NCBI RefSeq assembly: GCF_018596335.1
Contig: NZ_JAHEPS010000005.1
Coordinates: 248,001-312,000, forward strand
Origin: Shewanella jiangmenensis
Lineage (GTDB): Bacteria > Pseudomonadota > Gammaproteobacteria > Enterobacterales > Shewanellaceae
DNA length: 64,000 bases
Direction: 5' to 3'
Notes under the pieces: generated by a model
What the model saw: only the letters and a program-made list of their open reading frames with translations
Databases searched by the model: none
Told to the model about the DNA's origin: nothing
Shown: piece by piece, positions 8,098 through 17,662 of the stretch
Layout of the letters: each line of letters opens with the position of its first letter
Numbering within the stretch: the stretch's first letter is position 1
Program-made: the position numbers and the translations under genes

Positions 8098-8613
8098 ATG
8101 ACTAAAGCAAACAGCTACACCAAGGAAGACCTTATTGCCTGCGGCCATGGCGAACTTCTTGGTAAAAACTCTCCCCGCCTGCCTGTCAGCAACATGCTGA
8201 TGATTGACCGTGTGGTCACCATCAATGACAACGGCGGCGCGTTCGGCAAAGGGGAAATCGTAGCCGAGCTGGATATCAATCCAGATCTGTGGTTCTTTGG
8301 TTGCCACTTCGTGGAAGATCCTGTGATGCCGGGCTGTCTGGGCCTTGACGCCATGTGGCAGTTGGTGGGCTTCTTCCTGGCGTGGGAAGGTGCACAGGGC
8401 AAGGGGCGTGCGCTCGGCGTTGGTGAAGTGAAATTCACCGGCCAGGTGCTGCCGGGCACCAAAAAGGTGACCTACAAGCTTAACATCAAGCGCACTATTC
8501 ACCGTAAGCTGGTGATGGGCATTGCCGATGCGACTCTGGAAGTGGATGGCCGTGAGATTTACAGCGCCACCGATCTGAAAGTAGGCGTGTTCAGCGACAC
8601 CTCTACCTTCTGA
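8098..8613 (+). CDS. fabA: 3-hydroxydecanoyl-ACP dehydratase/isomerase
   Basis: A 171-residue enzyme of type II fatty acid synthesis. It dehydrates beta-hydroxyacyl-ACP and isomerises trans-2- to cis-3-decenoyl-ACP, the entry to unsaturated fatty acids. The sequence is close to E. coli FabA throughout. The active-site pair is His70 (FFGCHF) and Asp84 (CLGLDAMWQ). The ATG at 8098 gives [12 protein letters not shown], which aligns with the E. coli start; a GGAG lies 14 bp upstream. The gene is monocistronic, with its own promoter and FabR-like operator and a downstream terminator. LonH and rmf flank it as in E. coli. Confidence 0.97.
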   Translation: MTKANSYTKEDLIACGHGELLGKNSPRLPVSNMLMIDRVVTINDNGGAFGKGEIVAELDINPDLWFFGCHFVEDPVMPGCLGLDAMWQLVGFFLAWEGAQGKGRALGVGEVKFTGQVLPGTKKVTYKLNIKRTIHRKLVMGIADATLEVDGREIYSATDLKVGVFSDTSTF

Positions 8614-8672
8614 TCTGCTGCCAAGGCAACCTCGCAGCTTAACAGCGACAGACTCAAGGCCGAAAGTGCCTA

Positions 8673-8722
8673 AAGTCGCGAGCTACAAGCCCTGAGCTAC
8701 AAGCCCTGAGCGACAAGTCCTG
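8673..8722. repeat. 14-bp tandem repeat, three copies, downstream of fabA
   Basis: GAGCTACAAGCCCT occurs twice in tandem, followed by a third degenerate copy GAGCGACAAGTCCT, between the fabA stop and its terminator. No coding or structural role is visible. Confidence 0.8.
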
Positions 8723-8730
8723 AAACGATC

Positions 8731-8757
8731 AACACCGGCCATGGCCGGTGTTGTTGT
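8731..8757 (+). terminator. Rho-independent terminator after fabA
   Basis: AACACCGGCC AT GGCCGGTGTT forms a 10-bp stem followed by GTTGTTT. It lies between the convergent fabA and rmf genes and may serve fabA. Confidence 0.7.
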
Positions 8758-8821
8758 TTATGGCACCAACGCAGTGCCGATAAAAATGCCCCCGTCTCAA
8801 GAGGGCAAAGTATGCGTTGCA

Positions 8822-8998
8822 TTACTTGGAAAAGAGCCCCTGTATTCGCCCGTCAACTCCTTCGCGCCAGCCTCCCAGCCATTGTGAACGCGAATCAAGG
8901 TTACTATACGGGCACATTTCTTTGGAGCGGCCACCAACACCGGCCTGAAACCCTTTGGAAAAAGCCCTGTCCATACGATCTCGTTTTTGTCTCTTCAT
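8822..8998 (-). CDS. rmf: Ribosome modulation factor
   Basis: A 58-residue basic protein that in E. coli binds 70S ribosomes in stationary phase and drives formation of inactive 100S dimers. It is nearly collinear with E. coli Rmf: it begins MKRQKRDRMDRAF and contains GRSKEMCPY and the signature RSQWLGGWRE. The frame is open for nine more codons upstream, but the ATG at 8998 matches the family start and is preceded by GAGG. A three-residue tail (about FSK) extends beyond the E. coli protein. It is monocistronic and convergent with fabA, its neighbour also in E. coli. Confidence 0.95.
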   Translation of the reverse strand: MKRQKRDRMDRAFSKGFQAGVGGRSKEMCPYSNLDSRSQWLGGWREGVDGRIQGLFSK

Positions 8999-9130
8999 GC
9001 AAGCGTCCTCTGTTCTACAAAACAAGAAGCAACAGCTTCACCCCTAGAAATAGAACTTTTTGCCGTCGAGATCAATCAAAAAAACCGCCGATCTTAGCGC
9101 ACAAATATTAAGCTATTGAGACAATGCAGA

Positions 9131-9160
9131 AAAAAAATCGGGGCCATTTTCGGCCCCGAT
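9131..9160 (-). terminator. Rho-independent terminator after the DUF3466 gene
   Basis: On the minus strand ATCGGGGCCG and CGGCCCCGAT-type arms (9137-9160) form a long GC-rich stem followed by seven T residues. It ends the rlmKL-uup-DUF3466 transcript. Confidence 0.85.
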
Positions 9161-9187
9161 TTCAGTCATACGCTTTTATGTCCGCCG

Positions 9188-11065
9188 TTAGTTTACTCGG
9201 CGACGCAGCCACACCAGTGGCAGCAGCAGAAGACCAAACAGGGTCGCAGCGCCCTGGCGCTCGTACTTCTCGCCACCGGTGTTTTCATCCACCGCGGTGC
9301 ACGCTGTGCCGGTTGCCGATGGCTCAAGCACCACAGCGCGCGGCAGGTAAGAGGTCACAGGGTTACCGTTGCCATCGAGCTCAAACACGTACTTACCGTT
9401 TTCTACCACTGGCAGGCCTTTGTCATCTACCTTATAAACCGGTTTGCGGATAAAGGCAGTACCCACGATAACGCCAGCCTCGTTGATGCTGTTGGCTTCA
9501 ACGATTTGGATATCAGAGTTGTAGGTCAGCGTCTTGCCGGTGGCGTCAACCACTTCGACCTTGTGACGCTGCCAGTTGCCGTTGGCGGCCTTTTCAAAAC
9601 CCTTGGACTCACAGGTCAGCAGGTTATTGAGATTGGAGAACTCACCGCCCTCTTTGGCATTCTTATCAAACAGGAAGCCAGCTTTTGGACGTGGCTTTTC
9701 TTTATCATGGGTGGTTTCGATATAGCCGACCACCTGATCCAGATTGTTGATGTCACGCGGGCGGCTCGACAGATCGGAGGCCACCGGATAGAAATCGTTC
9801 GGTACAACCACAGCAGGCGTAGCCGCCTTGGTGTCGAAGTAGAAGAACTTATCCCGTGGATAACCACCTATGTAAGAGCGGTACGAGCCAACCAGAATGC
9901 CATTGTCGTTGATGCCGTAGGCAATCGAGCTTTGCACTTCATCCACGTTGACCACAGGCACCCAGTTGTACTGGTAACTGCCGTCTTCTTTACGGGTCCA
10001 GTAGGCGGCATCCATTCGGAAGTAATCGCCGTTGTCGTTACGGTTAACGTGCGAGCGACCGACTACAGTGCCGTCGGCATTGATACCAAGGCCCTGAGCA
10101 ACATAAGTGAAGTTTGAATCAGATGGAGGGGTTAAGCCCAGCGGCAATTCGGTGCCGGTCACAGTCTCAGCGCCGAGCTGCCATACGTAAGCGCGGGTCT
10201 GATACTGAATGTTGCGGCTGCCGGAGGCATTGGGATACTGCTCCTGCTGAATACAGATATCCAGCGGCAAGGCGTTTTCGGTGCCGACGCTGTCCAAACA
10301 GGCCTGAGCGCGCTCGGCGCCAAACTTGGACAGGCCGGTACTGGCATAACCTGTCACCCGCTCGCCATTGATGGCAGAGGCGGATGAACTGCCGCCAAGA
10401 TAGGCTTTCTTGTTGGTTTCACCGGCCTTGGTGCTGGTGTATTCCACATAAGGTGGTGGCAGCGCGATTTCGGTGCCATCGGCCTTTTTCACCACGGCGC
10501 GCAGTTCAAAGTCACGGTAGTACCAGTATTTTTGGTCGGTAATGGTACCGACATAGGTCACCTTTTTCTCAGGTGCCGTCATCGAGCCAACTTTGGTGCC
10601 ATCTTCGCCGATGCCGTAAAAGTAGGCGTCAATTGAGTTGATGGACTCAGGCACACTCGGATCTGTGTCTTTCGGATCTGTGCTGCCATTGACGCTTTCA
10701 AAGGTTGGCAACCAGGCTCCGGCTGCGCCATTGGCGGCAGCGGAAAACGGGAAGTTGTTGGCCACAATCGGGCTTAAGATGGAGTAAGTGATCTTCTCTT
10801 CATCGGCAATGCCGTCGTCCGGATCAATAAGACCGCCTTCCACGTCTTCAGTCGACAGTTTTTTACGGCCCTTGGAGATCCCCACCATTTCATTGGCACT
10901 GTTCACGCCCATGGCGTAACCGTTACGGGTACCTTCGAGGTTACCCTTCAGATCGTAGTCCTGAAGGTTTTTGATTTCGTAAACCGGCGCGGCATGAGCA
11001 CTTCCCAGTACTCCAATCACACCGACTGCTACCAGGGACAAAGCCTTTTCCAACTGTAACTTCAT
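9188..11065 (-). CDS. DUF3466 family exported protein with a C-terminal sorting-type tail
   Basis: A 625-residue protein of unknown function typical of Shewanella and Vibrio. It has an N-terminal signal peptide (cleavage probably after SAHA, residues 23-26). The long middle contains repeated Gly-Asn motifs of the type YGINDNGILVGSY, YAMGVNSANEMVGIS and LGINADGTVVGRS, which suggest a beta-propeller-like or HAF-type repeat fold. The C-terminus has a hydrophobic stretch ending in basic residues (LFGLLLLPLVWLRRRVN) preceded by Gly-Gly. This resembles GlyGly-CTERM-type tails processed by rhombosortase, though the match is loose. It lies 27 bp downstream of uup, in the same operon. Function unknown. 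Confidence 0.85.
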   Translation of the reverse strand: MKLQLEKALSLVAVGVIGVLGSAHAAPVYEIKNLQDYDLKGNLEGTRNGYAMGVNSANEMVGISKGRKKLSTEDVEGGLIDPDDGIADEEKITYSILSPIVANNFPFSAAANGAAGAWLPTFESVNGSTDPKDTDPSVPESINSIDAYFYGIGEDGTKVGSMTAPEKKVTYVGTITDQKYWYYRDFELRAVVKKADGTEIALPPPYVEYTSTKAGETNKKAYLGGSSSASAINGERVTGYASTGLSKFGAERAQACLDSVGTENALPLDICIQQEQYPNASGSRNIQYQTRAYVWQLGAETVTGTELPLGLTPPSDSNFTYVAQGLGINADGTVVGRSHVNRNDNGDYFRMDAAYWTRKEDGSYQYNWVPVVNVDEVQSSIAYGINDNGILVGSYRSYIGGYPRDKFFYFDTKAATPAVVVPNDFYPVASDLSSRPRDINNLDQVVGYIETTHDKEKPRPKAGFLFDKNAKEGGEFSNLNNLLTCESKGFEKAANGNWQRHKVEVVDATGKTLTYNSDIQIVEANSINEAGVIVGTAFIRKPVYKVDDKGLPVVENGKYVFELDGNGNPVTSYLPRAVVLEPSATGTACTAVDENTGGEKYERQGAATLFGLLLLPLVWLRRRVN

Positions 11066-11092
11066 TAATAACTTCCCATATTTAACATTGGT

Positions 11093-13009
11093 TTACTTCA
11101 TTGACTCGAGTTCTTCCCAACGCTCGAAGTAAACTTCCAATTGTTGTTCTTTCTCGCCCAGCACCTTAAGCCGTGCGTTTACTGTATCCTGCGCCTGGGC
11201 ATAAAAATCCGGCTGATTGACTTCCTGCTGCAGCGCCTCGATTTCGGCTTCAAGCTGCTCCATCAGTTCCGGCAGTGTATCCAGTTCGCGCTGCAATTTG
11301 TAAGTCAGCTTCTTTGCTGGTTTTACATCAGCTTGCTGTTTTACCACAGGTGCCTGAGCTTGGACACTCTTTTGACCTTCAGGTTCCGCGGCCGCGCTGT
11401 AGAATCTTGCGCCCTGCTCCACGGCATCCTGATAGCCGCCGACGTATTCGGCCCAGCGGCCATTACCGGCGTACCACCAGCTGCTGGTCACGGTATTGTC
11501 GATAAAGGCCCGGTCGTGGCTGACAATAAGCAAGGTACCATCGTAATCGGTGAGCATCGACTCAAGCAGCTCCAGGGTCTCGATGTCCAAATCGTTGGTT
11601 GGCTCGTCGAGGATGATGAGGTTTGCCGGACGCAGCAGCAAGCGCGCCAGCAGCAGGCGGTTTTTCTCGCCACCTGAGAGCGCCTTCACCGGCGTGCGTG
11701 CGCGGGCAGGCGAAAACAAAAAGTCCTGCAGGTAACTAAGAATATGGCGGTCGCGGCCATTAACAGTAACCATCTGCTTACCCTCGCCGACGTTATCTTC
11801 CACCGTCTTTTCTTCATCGAGGGTTTCGCGGTACTGGTCAAAATAGGCCACTTCCAGCTTGGTGCCGGCTTTAACCACTCCGGACTGGGGCTCGAGCTGA
11901 CCGATAAGCAGCTTTATCAGGGTCGACTTACCGCAGCCGTTGGGGCCGATAAGGGCGATGCGGTCACCGCGCATCACGTTAACCGAGAAACCGCGCACCA
12001 GATCTTTGTCGGCCAGGTTGTAATCGAGCGCCTTCACATCAAACACCAGCTTGCCGCTGCGCTCGCCTTCGGACACCGCCATGCTGACGTTGCCCTGCCG
12101 GTTAAGCCGCTCCTTGCGCTCCATACGCAGCGCTTTGAGGGCGCGGACCCGACCTTCGTTACGGGTGCGGCGCGCCTTGACGCCCTGACGGATCCACACT
12201 TCTTCTTCGGCCAGTTTTTTATCAAACTGGTTGTTGGCCTCAGCTTCAAGACGCAGCCATTCGGCCTTGCCTTCAAGATATGTCTGATAGGAACCTGGCC
12301 AGGAGGTGACCACACCGCGGTCAAGGTCAAGAATGCGGGTCGCCATCCGGTTGATAAAGCCGCGGTCGTGACTGATAAACACAATCGCGCCCTTGTAGCT
12401 CAGCAAAAATTGCTCGAGCCACTCAATGGTGTCGATATCGAGGTGGTTGGTCGGTTCATCCAGAAGCAGCAGATCCGGCTCACTCACCAGCGCCCTTGCC
12501 AGCGCCACTTTGCGCTGCCAGCCGCCGGAGAGTTCGTTGAGCGGATGATCCGGGTCAAGCCCGAGGCGTTTGCAGTGGGCCTGGATTTTGGTGTCGAGCT
12601 GCCAGGCATTGAGGTGATCAAGCTTGGCCTGCAGCACTTCCATTTCTTTCAGCATCCGCTCCTGCATCACCGCATCGGCGGTGGCAAGGTCATGCGACAG
12701 CGTATGGTAGCGCTCGAGGGTTTCGCCGGCATCTTTCAGACCCTGGGCGATATAACGATAAATGCTGCCCGACTCGCCCTTTGGCGGGTCTTGCTGCAGG
12801 CGGCTGATGCGCACATCGGTGGCGATATTGAGTTCGCCATCGTCCATATGCACTTCGCCATCAAGAATTTTCAGCAGGCTGGATTTGCCTGCGCCGTTAC
12901 GGCCAACAATACACACCCGTTCGCCGGCTTCGATACTGATATCGGCATTTTTTAACAGAGGGGTGTAACCATAGGCCAACGAGCCATTGGTGATACGAAC
13001 CAGACTCAC
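11093..13009 (-). CDS. uup: ABC-F family ATPase Uup
   Basis: A 638-residue cytoplasmic ABC-F protein with two nucleotide-binding domains and no membrane segments. Walker A motifs are GRNGAGKSS (36-44) and GPNGCGKST in the second half. Signatures are LSGGWQRKVALARAL and LSGGEKNRLLLARLL, each followed by LDEPTNHLD or LDEPTNDLD. The C-terminal 100 residues form the coiled-coil, DNA-binding-type tail seen in Uup. In E. coli Uup affects precise transposon excision, and ABC-F proteins act on ribosomes; the exact role is debated. It is 1 bp downstream of the glutaredoxin-like gene and next to rlmKL, as in E. coli. Confidence 0.95.
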   Translation of the reverse strand: MSLVRITNGSLAYGYTPLLKNADISIEAGERVCIVGRNGAGKSSLLKILDGEVHMDDGELNIATDVRISRLQQDPPKGESGSIYRYIAQGLKDAGETLERYHTLSHDLATADAVMQERMLKEMEVLQAKLDHLNAWQLDTKIQAHCKRLGLDPDHPLNELSGGWQRKVALARALVSEPDLLLLDEPTNHLDIDTIEWLEQFLLSYKGAIVFISHDRGFINRMATRILDLDRGVVTSWPGSYQTYLEGKAEWLRLEAEANNQFDKKLAEEEVWIRQGVKARRTRNEGRVRALKALRMERKERLNRQGNVSMAVSEGERSGKLVFDVKALDYNLADKDLVRGFSVNVMRGDRIALIGPNGCGKSTLIKLLIGQLEPQSGVVKAGTKLEVAYFDQYRETLDEEKTVEDNVGEGKQMVTVNGRDRHILSYLQDFLFSPARARTPVKALSGGEKNRLLLARLLLRPANLIILDEPTNDLDIETLELLESMLTDYDGTLLIVSHDRAFIDNTVTSSWWYAGNGRWAEYVGGYQDAVEQGARFYSAAAEPEGQKSVQAQAPVVKQQADVKPAKKLTYKLQRELDTLPELMEQLEAEIEALQQEVNQPDFYAQAQDTVNARLKVLGEKEQQLEVYFERWEELESMK

Positions 13010-13010
13010 A

Positions 13011-13238
13011 TCAGACTCCTTTGAAAACCATCACGTCATCGAGGCCAAACGGCCAGCCAAGCTCGGCGCCATCCGCAGTGCGATACAGCACCGGGATCCT
13101 GACACCGTAGCGCTCGGCCAGCGCCTCATCATCACAAATATCCACCGGGGTAAAAGCAACGCCTGCTTCATTCAGCACGGCCTCGGCCAAATGGCACAAA
13201 TGGCAGCCCTCGGTGTGATACAACACAAACTCAGCCAT
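13011..13238 (-). CDS. Glutaredoxin-like protein (DUF836 type)
   Basis: A 75-residue thioredoxin-fold protein with an N-terminal redox motif CHLC (residues 12-15) in [10 protein letters not shown] and a cis-proline in RIPVLYR. It belongs to the small glutaredoxin-like/DUF836 group; substrates are unknown. It overlaps the rlmKL stop by 8 bp and ends 1 bp before uup, so it is a tightly coupled operon member. E. coli lacks it at this position. Confidence 0.85.
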   Translation of the reverse strand: MAEFVLYHTEGCHLCHLAEAVLNEAGVAFTPVDICDDEALAERYGVRIPVLYRTADGAELGWPFGLDDVMVFKGV

Positions 13239-15357
13239 GGGTCACCAGCCAGCAGTTATGGATCTGCGGGTTACGGGCATAGTCCATCGGCAACACTTTA
13301 TCGTCGATGTTGACTGCTACCAGGCCTGCGGCTGCCAGTGCGTCTTTGTCCATTTTGAACTTGCGCTTGTTGTTGGAGAAAATAATCTCGCCGCCGTCAC
13401 GCAACAGCGCCTTGAGCGACAACAGCAAATCCACGTGATCGCGCTGCACGTCGAACGAATCTTCCATCCGCTTGGAGTTGGAGAAGGTCGGCGGGTCGAT
13501 AAAAATCAAATCGAACTTATCGTTGCAGTCGCGGATCCACTGCAGGCAGTCGGCCTGCTCAAACTTGTACTGGCGACCAACAAGACCATTGAGCACAAAG
13601 TTATCCTTGGCCCAGTTAAGGTAAGTGTTGGACATGTCGACCGTGGTCACAGAAGAAGCGCCACCCTTGGCAGCGTGCACCGATGCCGTGCCAGTGTAGG
13701 CAAAGAGGTTCAGCACATCACGGCCCTTGGATTTTTCGCCAACGAGCTTACGGGTCAGGCGATGGTCAAGGAAGAGGCCGGTGTCGAGGTAATCGGTCAG
13801 GTTAAGCTTAAAGCGGCAGCCATACTCTGTGGTGATAAGCTCAAGCTTCTCGCCATCGAGTTTCTGGTACTGATTGGTGCCCTTCTGACGCTCACGGGTC
13901 TTGAGCACGATATTTTCAGGGTCGATATCAAGCGCACGTGGCAGCGCCAGCAGCACGTCGGTCATCCGCCGTTTGGTCACAGACTCAGGGATAGCGGAAG
14001 GCGCGGCGTATTCCTGCACCACAATATGGTCAAGGTAGCGGTCAACCGCCACGTTGTATTCCGGAATATCCGCATCGTACAAACGGTAACTGTCGATACC
14101 TTCACGCTTGGCCCACTTTTCGAGCTGCTTCACGTTCTTTTTCAGACGGTTGGCAAAAGGCGCGCCGATTTCGCCGCCCTGACCTGCCTGGTCAATAGGA
14201 ATATCACGGCGGGTACTGGTGGCGTGCAGGGTGTACAGGTTAAAGGCACACTCCAGCGCGCCGTTGTACATCTTCATCTGCTTGTCGGCTTTAAGCTTAA
14301 GGGACGAGACCAGCTCCATATCGCTGCATAACAGACCCAGTTTCCAGCCACCGAAGCTTTGCTTGAACTTTTCGCCAATCTGGAAGTAGAGCTGCAGCAG
14401 ACTGGTGACGTTGCCCAGACGCTCACCGTATGGCGGGTTGGTCAGCACCATGCCTTCGGCCTCGGGCGGCTCGATATTGAGCACGTTAACCACTTTAAAA
14501 TCGATAAACTCAAACACGCCGGCGGCGTTGGCGTTACGTTTGGCAAGCGCCACCACGCGGGAATCGATGTCCGAGCCGTAAAACTTAAGGGTGCAGCGGC
14601 TCTTGCCCAGGGAGGCACGGGCCTTGGCTTCTTCAATAATTTGCTGCCACAGCGCCTTGTTATGGCTGTTCCAATGCTCAAAGCCAAAACGCTCGCGTAA
14701 AAGGCCTGGCGCCATATCACAGGCCATCATGGCCGCTTCAATCAGCACAGTGCCGCTGCCACAGAAAGGGTCGAGCAGTGCCACTGGCGACTCGGCCCAG
14801 CCACTGCGGTACAGCATGTTGGCGGCAAGGTTTTCTTTCAGAGGCGCTTCGCCTGTGTTACCGCGATAACCGCGCTGATGCAGAGCTGCACCGGAGAAGT
14901 TAATGCCGATGGTGATTTTGCTGCGGCCGTAGTGGGCGTCGATACGAAAATCCGGATTACCCTTCACCACGTCAGGACGATTCAGGTCATCGTCGCGGAA
15001 ACGGTCGACCACCGCATCCTTGATTTTCAGCGCGCCAAACTGGCTGTTATTGATAAAACCGCCGGTGCCGTGAAAATCGATACTGAAGGTCGAGCGATTG
15101 GAAAAGTGCGATGGCCAATCAATAGTGTAAGCTGCGTTGTACAGCTGCTCGGCGCTCTGGCACTCAGTATTGACCAGAATAAGCACGATACGGCTTGCCA
15201 GCCGTGTCCACAGGGTAATACGGTAGCCCTGCTCCAGACTGGCACTGAAATAAACGCCGGCGACGCTTTCGCGAATGTCATAGGCGCCCAGCGTGTCAAG
15301 CTCTCGGGCCAGTGCGTATTCAAAGCCCTTCGGGGCTGCAGCAAAAAAATTGAACAT
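13231..15357 (-). CDS. rlmL: Bifunctional 23S rRNA methyltransferase RlmKL
   Basis: A 708-residue fusion of two SAM-dependent methyltransferases that in E. coli makes m2G2445 (RlmL half) and m7G2069 (RlmK half) in 23S rRNA. A THUMP domain occupies roughly 50-160. The RlmL catalytic motif is NPPYGERLG (about residues 309-317) after the SAM loop DPFCGSGT. The RlmK half has [15 protein letters not shown] and [11 protein letters not shown]. The length equals the E. coli fusion. It heads the operon rlmKL-grx-uup-DUF3466. Confidence 0.96.
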   Translation of the reverse strand: MFNFFAAAPKGFEYALARELDTLGAYDIRESVAGVYFSASLEQGYRITLWTRLASRIVLILVNTECQSAEQLYNAAYTIDWPSHFSNRSTFSIDFHGTGGFINNSQFGALKIKDAVVDRFRDDDLNRPDVVKGNPDFRIDAHYGRSKITIGINFSGAALHQRGYRGNTGEAPLKENLAANMLYRSGWAESPVALLDPFCGSGTVLIEAAMMACDMAPGLLRERFGFEHWNSHNKALWQQIIEEAKARASLGKSRCTLKFYGSDIDSRVVALAKRNANAAGVFEFIDFKVVNVLNIEPPEAEGMVLTNPPYGERLGNVTSLLQLYFQIGEKFKQSFGGWKLGLLCSDMELVSSLKLKADKQMKMYNGALECAFNLYTLHATSTRRDIPIDQAGQGGEIGAPFANRLKKNVKQLEKWAKREGIDSYRLYDADIPEYNVAVDRYLDHIVVQEYAAPSAIPESVTKRRMTDVLLALPRALDIDPENIVLKTRERQKGTNQYQKLDGEKLELITTEYGCRFKLNLTDYLDTGLFLDHRLTRKLVGEKSKGRDVLNLFAYTGTASVHAAKGGASSVTTVDMSNTYLNWAKDNFVLNGLVGRQYKFEQADCLQWIRDCNDKFDLIFIDPPTFSNSKRMEDSFDVQRDHVDLLLSLKALLRDGGEIIFSNNKRKFKMDKDALAAAGLVAVNIDDKVLPMDYARNPQIHNCWLVTHG

Positions 15358-15703
15358 CGATGGAATGCCTGCAGAAAATCAAAGGGCACATTATACCTGC
15401 TACCCCCCTTAAAAGATAAGTAATCTTGATTGGTGCAGCGCTTTGGAGCACGTTAGTAACCAAGAAGCATCTACCTGCAGGGGGCGAAGCAGCGCCCTAA
15501 CCCATACCGCCACTGCGCAATTTGGCACAAACCAGTCAATTTTGGGTAAATATGCCGCATATCGCGGTGTATTTGGTCAGTCACACGCAAAAGCGACAAA
15601 TTCCCTTGTAATTGAGTTTCAGGATGGTTATAGTTCGCCCCGCTTCGACGCTGATGGCTGAAACAGACCTGAAGTGACAAAGCAAAAAGCAGTAAAAATC
15701 GGA
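15358..15703 (+). promoter_or_regulatory. Gap between rlmKL and the initiator tRNA array; candidate array promoter
   Basis: 346 bp with no credible gene between divergent units. A possible rightward promoter is TTGTAA (15606-15611), 16 bp, TTATAG (15628-15633), followed by a GC-rich TTCGCCCC. That would place the start about 65 bp before the first tRNA. The rlmKL promoter must also lie here but was not resolved. Confidence 0.35.
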
Positions 15704-15780
<77 letters not shown>

Positions 15781-15821
15781 CTTCCTTTATTACGAAGTAA
15801 AACTGATAAACACAATTCGGA

Positions 15822-15898
<77 letters not shown>

Positions 15899-15939
15899 CT
15901 TCCTTTATTACGAAGTAAAACTGATAAATACAATTCGGA

Positions 15940-16016
<77 letters not shown>

Positions 16017-16064
16017 ACTTTCTGGCTGACAGAAAGACTCAAAATAAACAGCAGACAATTCGGA

Positions 16065-16151
16065 CGCGGTTAAAGCAGCATGGTAGCTCGTCGGGCTCAC
16101 TCTCTAAAAAAGAGTCGAGGGTCGTCGGTTCAAATCCGGATCCCGCAACCA
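16065..16151 (+). pseudogene. Degenerate tRNA-fMet copy with a replaced anticodon arm
   Basis: An 87-nt relative of the initiator tRNA between intact copies 3 and 5. The D-arm, T-arm and 3' CCA are nearly intact. The acceptor stem reads CGCGGTT and mispairs at positions 6 and 7. The CAU anticodon is gone: the ten bases after CTCA are replaced by about 20 that form another hairpin, ACTCT (16099-16103) pairing with AGAGT (16111-16115) across an A-rich loop, extended by CTC (16096-16098) with GAG (16117-16119). It cannot decode AUG. It is either a decayed gene or a tRNA-like element inside the transcript. Confidence 0.8.
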
Positions 16152-16190
16152 CTTCACATCGAGAAGCAAAAACGATAGTCACAATTCGGA

Positions 16191-16267
<77 letters not shown>

Positions 16268-16554
16268 CTTTCAAATTCTTTCCGCTTATTTCCGCTAACT
16301 AAAAAACTTCCTGAGAGCACAGTGCTTTCATGACCTCATTTGGTTGTCGCCTATTTCCGAAGAAGGTCGTCGGCGTGTGACGCCCAGTTCAAATCCGGCT
16401 CCCGCAACCAACTTTCAGATTCTTTCCGCTCATTTCCCCTAACTAAAAAACTTACTGAAGGCACAGCGCTTTCATTACCTCATTTGGCTGTCGTCTATTT
16501 CTCAAGAAGGTCGTCGGCGTGTGACGCCCAGTTCAAATCCGGCTCCCGCAACCA
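16268..16554 (+). repeat. Tandem 143-bp duplication carrying tRNA-fMet 3'-half fragments
   Basis: Two adjacent units, 16268-16410 and 16411-16554, share a spacer (starting CTTTC, then TTCTTTCCGCT) and end in a tRNA-fMet 3' fragment, at 16362-16410 and 16506-16554. Each fragment starts GAAGGTCGTCGG, is interrupted by the 14-bp insert CGTGTGACGCCCAG, and then resumes TTCAAATCCGGCTCCCGC to CCA. Because the two copies share the insertion, the fragment arose once and was then duplicated. Neither can form a tRNA. Confidence 0.85.
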
Positions 16555-16680
16555 CTTTCTCATGCTGATCCACTTCCCTGCTCTATCTCAGCCTGCCAGT
16601 TCACTCGGCATAATAACCTGCGTTGCCCAATTCTTTTCTGATATGCCAGTTATCATGATGTGATGCAGGCAGAGCAATAA

Positions 16681-16708
16681 AAAGCACACAGGCAAAACTG
16701 TGTGCTTT
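16681..16708. terminator. Terminator between the tRNA array and the DsrE-like gene
   Basis: AAAGCACACAG, a six-base loop and CTGTGTGCTTTT form an 11-bp stem with T runs on both strands. It can end the rightward tRNA transcript and probably also the leftward DsrE-like transcript. Confidence 0.75.
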
Positions 16709-16772
16709 TATGCGAAGCTTCAACGTCTTTTTAAAGCGCTACTTTCTCATACTCTGCCATCAGACTCCGCCG

Positions 16773-17342
16773 TTAAAACGGATTCAGGCTGTAGCCTTGC
16801 TGCGAAAGAATCGCGTGGGCCGTCATGGCCGACAGTGACATCTCAACGCCGTCGTACAGGAGATTGTTGTCGATGCCAAAATGCGCAGCGGTTTGGCCAC
16901 ATACCATCACCCGCACGCCATTTTTCATCAGCGCTTTCAGCAGCGACGCATTGGCATTGCCACGGGCAAGCTTTTTGAAATGGGCTTCGTCGGAGAGCAC
17001 ATCAAATACCGCTTTGCCGTGCACGACCAATGCCAGGCGAATATTTTTCGGGTCAACACCCGCAGCAACATGCATGTTAAGAAAACGCGCCATGCTGTCG
17101 AGGGTACGATTCACCTCACCGGCCTCGCTCTGTGCGGCGACATCAAATACCACTTTGAACTGCTGATCCCGTGGCACAGGAAAGGTTTGCTTTACCCGTG
17201 ACGCCACTTCGCCGTAGCCTTCAATCACGGGGCCCGAGCTGAAATCTGCCGCCCCAGCCGGCACTGTTATACCGCCAATAAGCACCGACAGCAGCATGGA
17301 ACCCAGTGCAATTAAACGCCTTCCCATCTTTGGCAGTTTCAT
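16773..17342 (-). CDS. Exported DsrE-family protein
   Basis: A 189-residue protein with an N-terminal signal peptide (basic MKLPKMGRRLIAL, then a hydrophobic stretch ending about VPAGAA). The DsrE/DsrF-like domain follows, with the conserved region FKVVFDVA ... RLALVVHGKAVF ... GVRVMVCGQTAAHFGI. The Cys in VMVCGQTA is where sulfur-carrier members of the family have their active cysteine. Related periplasmic proteins occur near sulfur oxidation or reduction genes, but no such genes are here, so the role is unknown. The frame is open 34 codons upstream; I chose the ATG at 17342 because GGAGG lies just before it and the signal peptide then begins correctly. Confidence 0.85.
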   Translation of the reverse strand: MKLPKMGRRLIALGSMLLSVLIGGITVPAGAADFSSGPVIEGYGEVASRVKQTFPVPRDQQFKVVFDVAAQSEAGEVNRTLDSMARFLNMHVAAGVDPKNIRLALVVHGKAVFDVLSDEAHFKKLARGNANASLLKALMKNGVRVMVCGQTAAHFGIDNNLLYDGVEMSLSAMTAHAILSQQGYSLNPF

Positions 17343-17662
17343 GGAACCTCCATCAATTGAGTTGTTAAATATTTGTAATTGCGACTTGAGTTTGACATAA
17401 CCAAGGGCTCGGCTCAAGTCAGGATTACCATAAACATCAGACACATGCCGTAACGTAACGACACGTCTGCAATGTCAATCGGAATGAAAATCCCGGCCGA
17501 TGCCGGGTTGTACCGCGCTAGCTCTGGCGGATAGTGCTGCTGTTAGCTATGGCATTAACACTGCCGCTGCTTGATGCCATCAGCCGCCTGGCAGCCAGAC
17601 AGCCAAGCCACAATGCAAAGAGGGATCCGCAAGGCACTATGCAAAGAGGGATCATCAAGGCC
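17343..17662. repeat. Gap with a 26-bp direct repeat
   Basis: About 320 bp without a credible gene. Positions 17613-17638 and 17639-17664 are two tandem copies of a 26-bp unit starting ATGCAAAGAGGGATC; the second runs into the stop codon of the CLCA_X gene. A weak hairpin CCCGGC/GCCGGG (17492-17507) followed on the minus strand by ATTTTC may terminate the CLCA_X transcript. Confidence 0.6.

Noticed and set aside
9116..10117. 333-codon plus-strand frame opposite the DUF3466 gene
   Set aside because: Antisense shadow that also runs across the DUF3466 terminator.
11744..12955. 403-codon plus-strand frame inside uup
   Set aside because: Antisense shadow; uup has all ABC-F motifs, the shadow has none.
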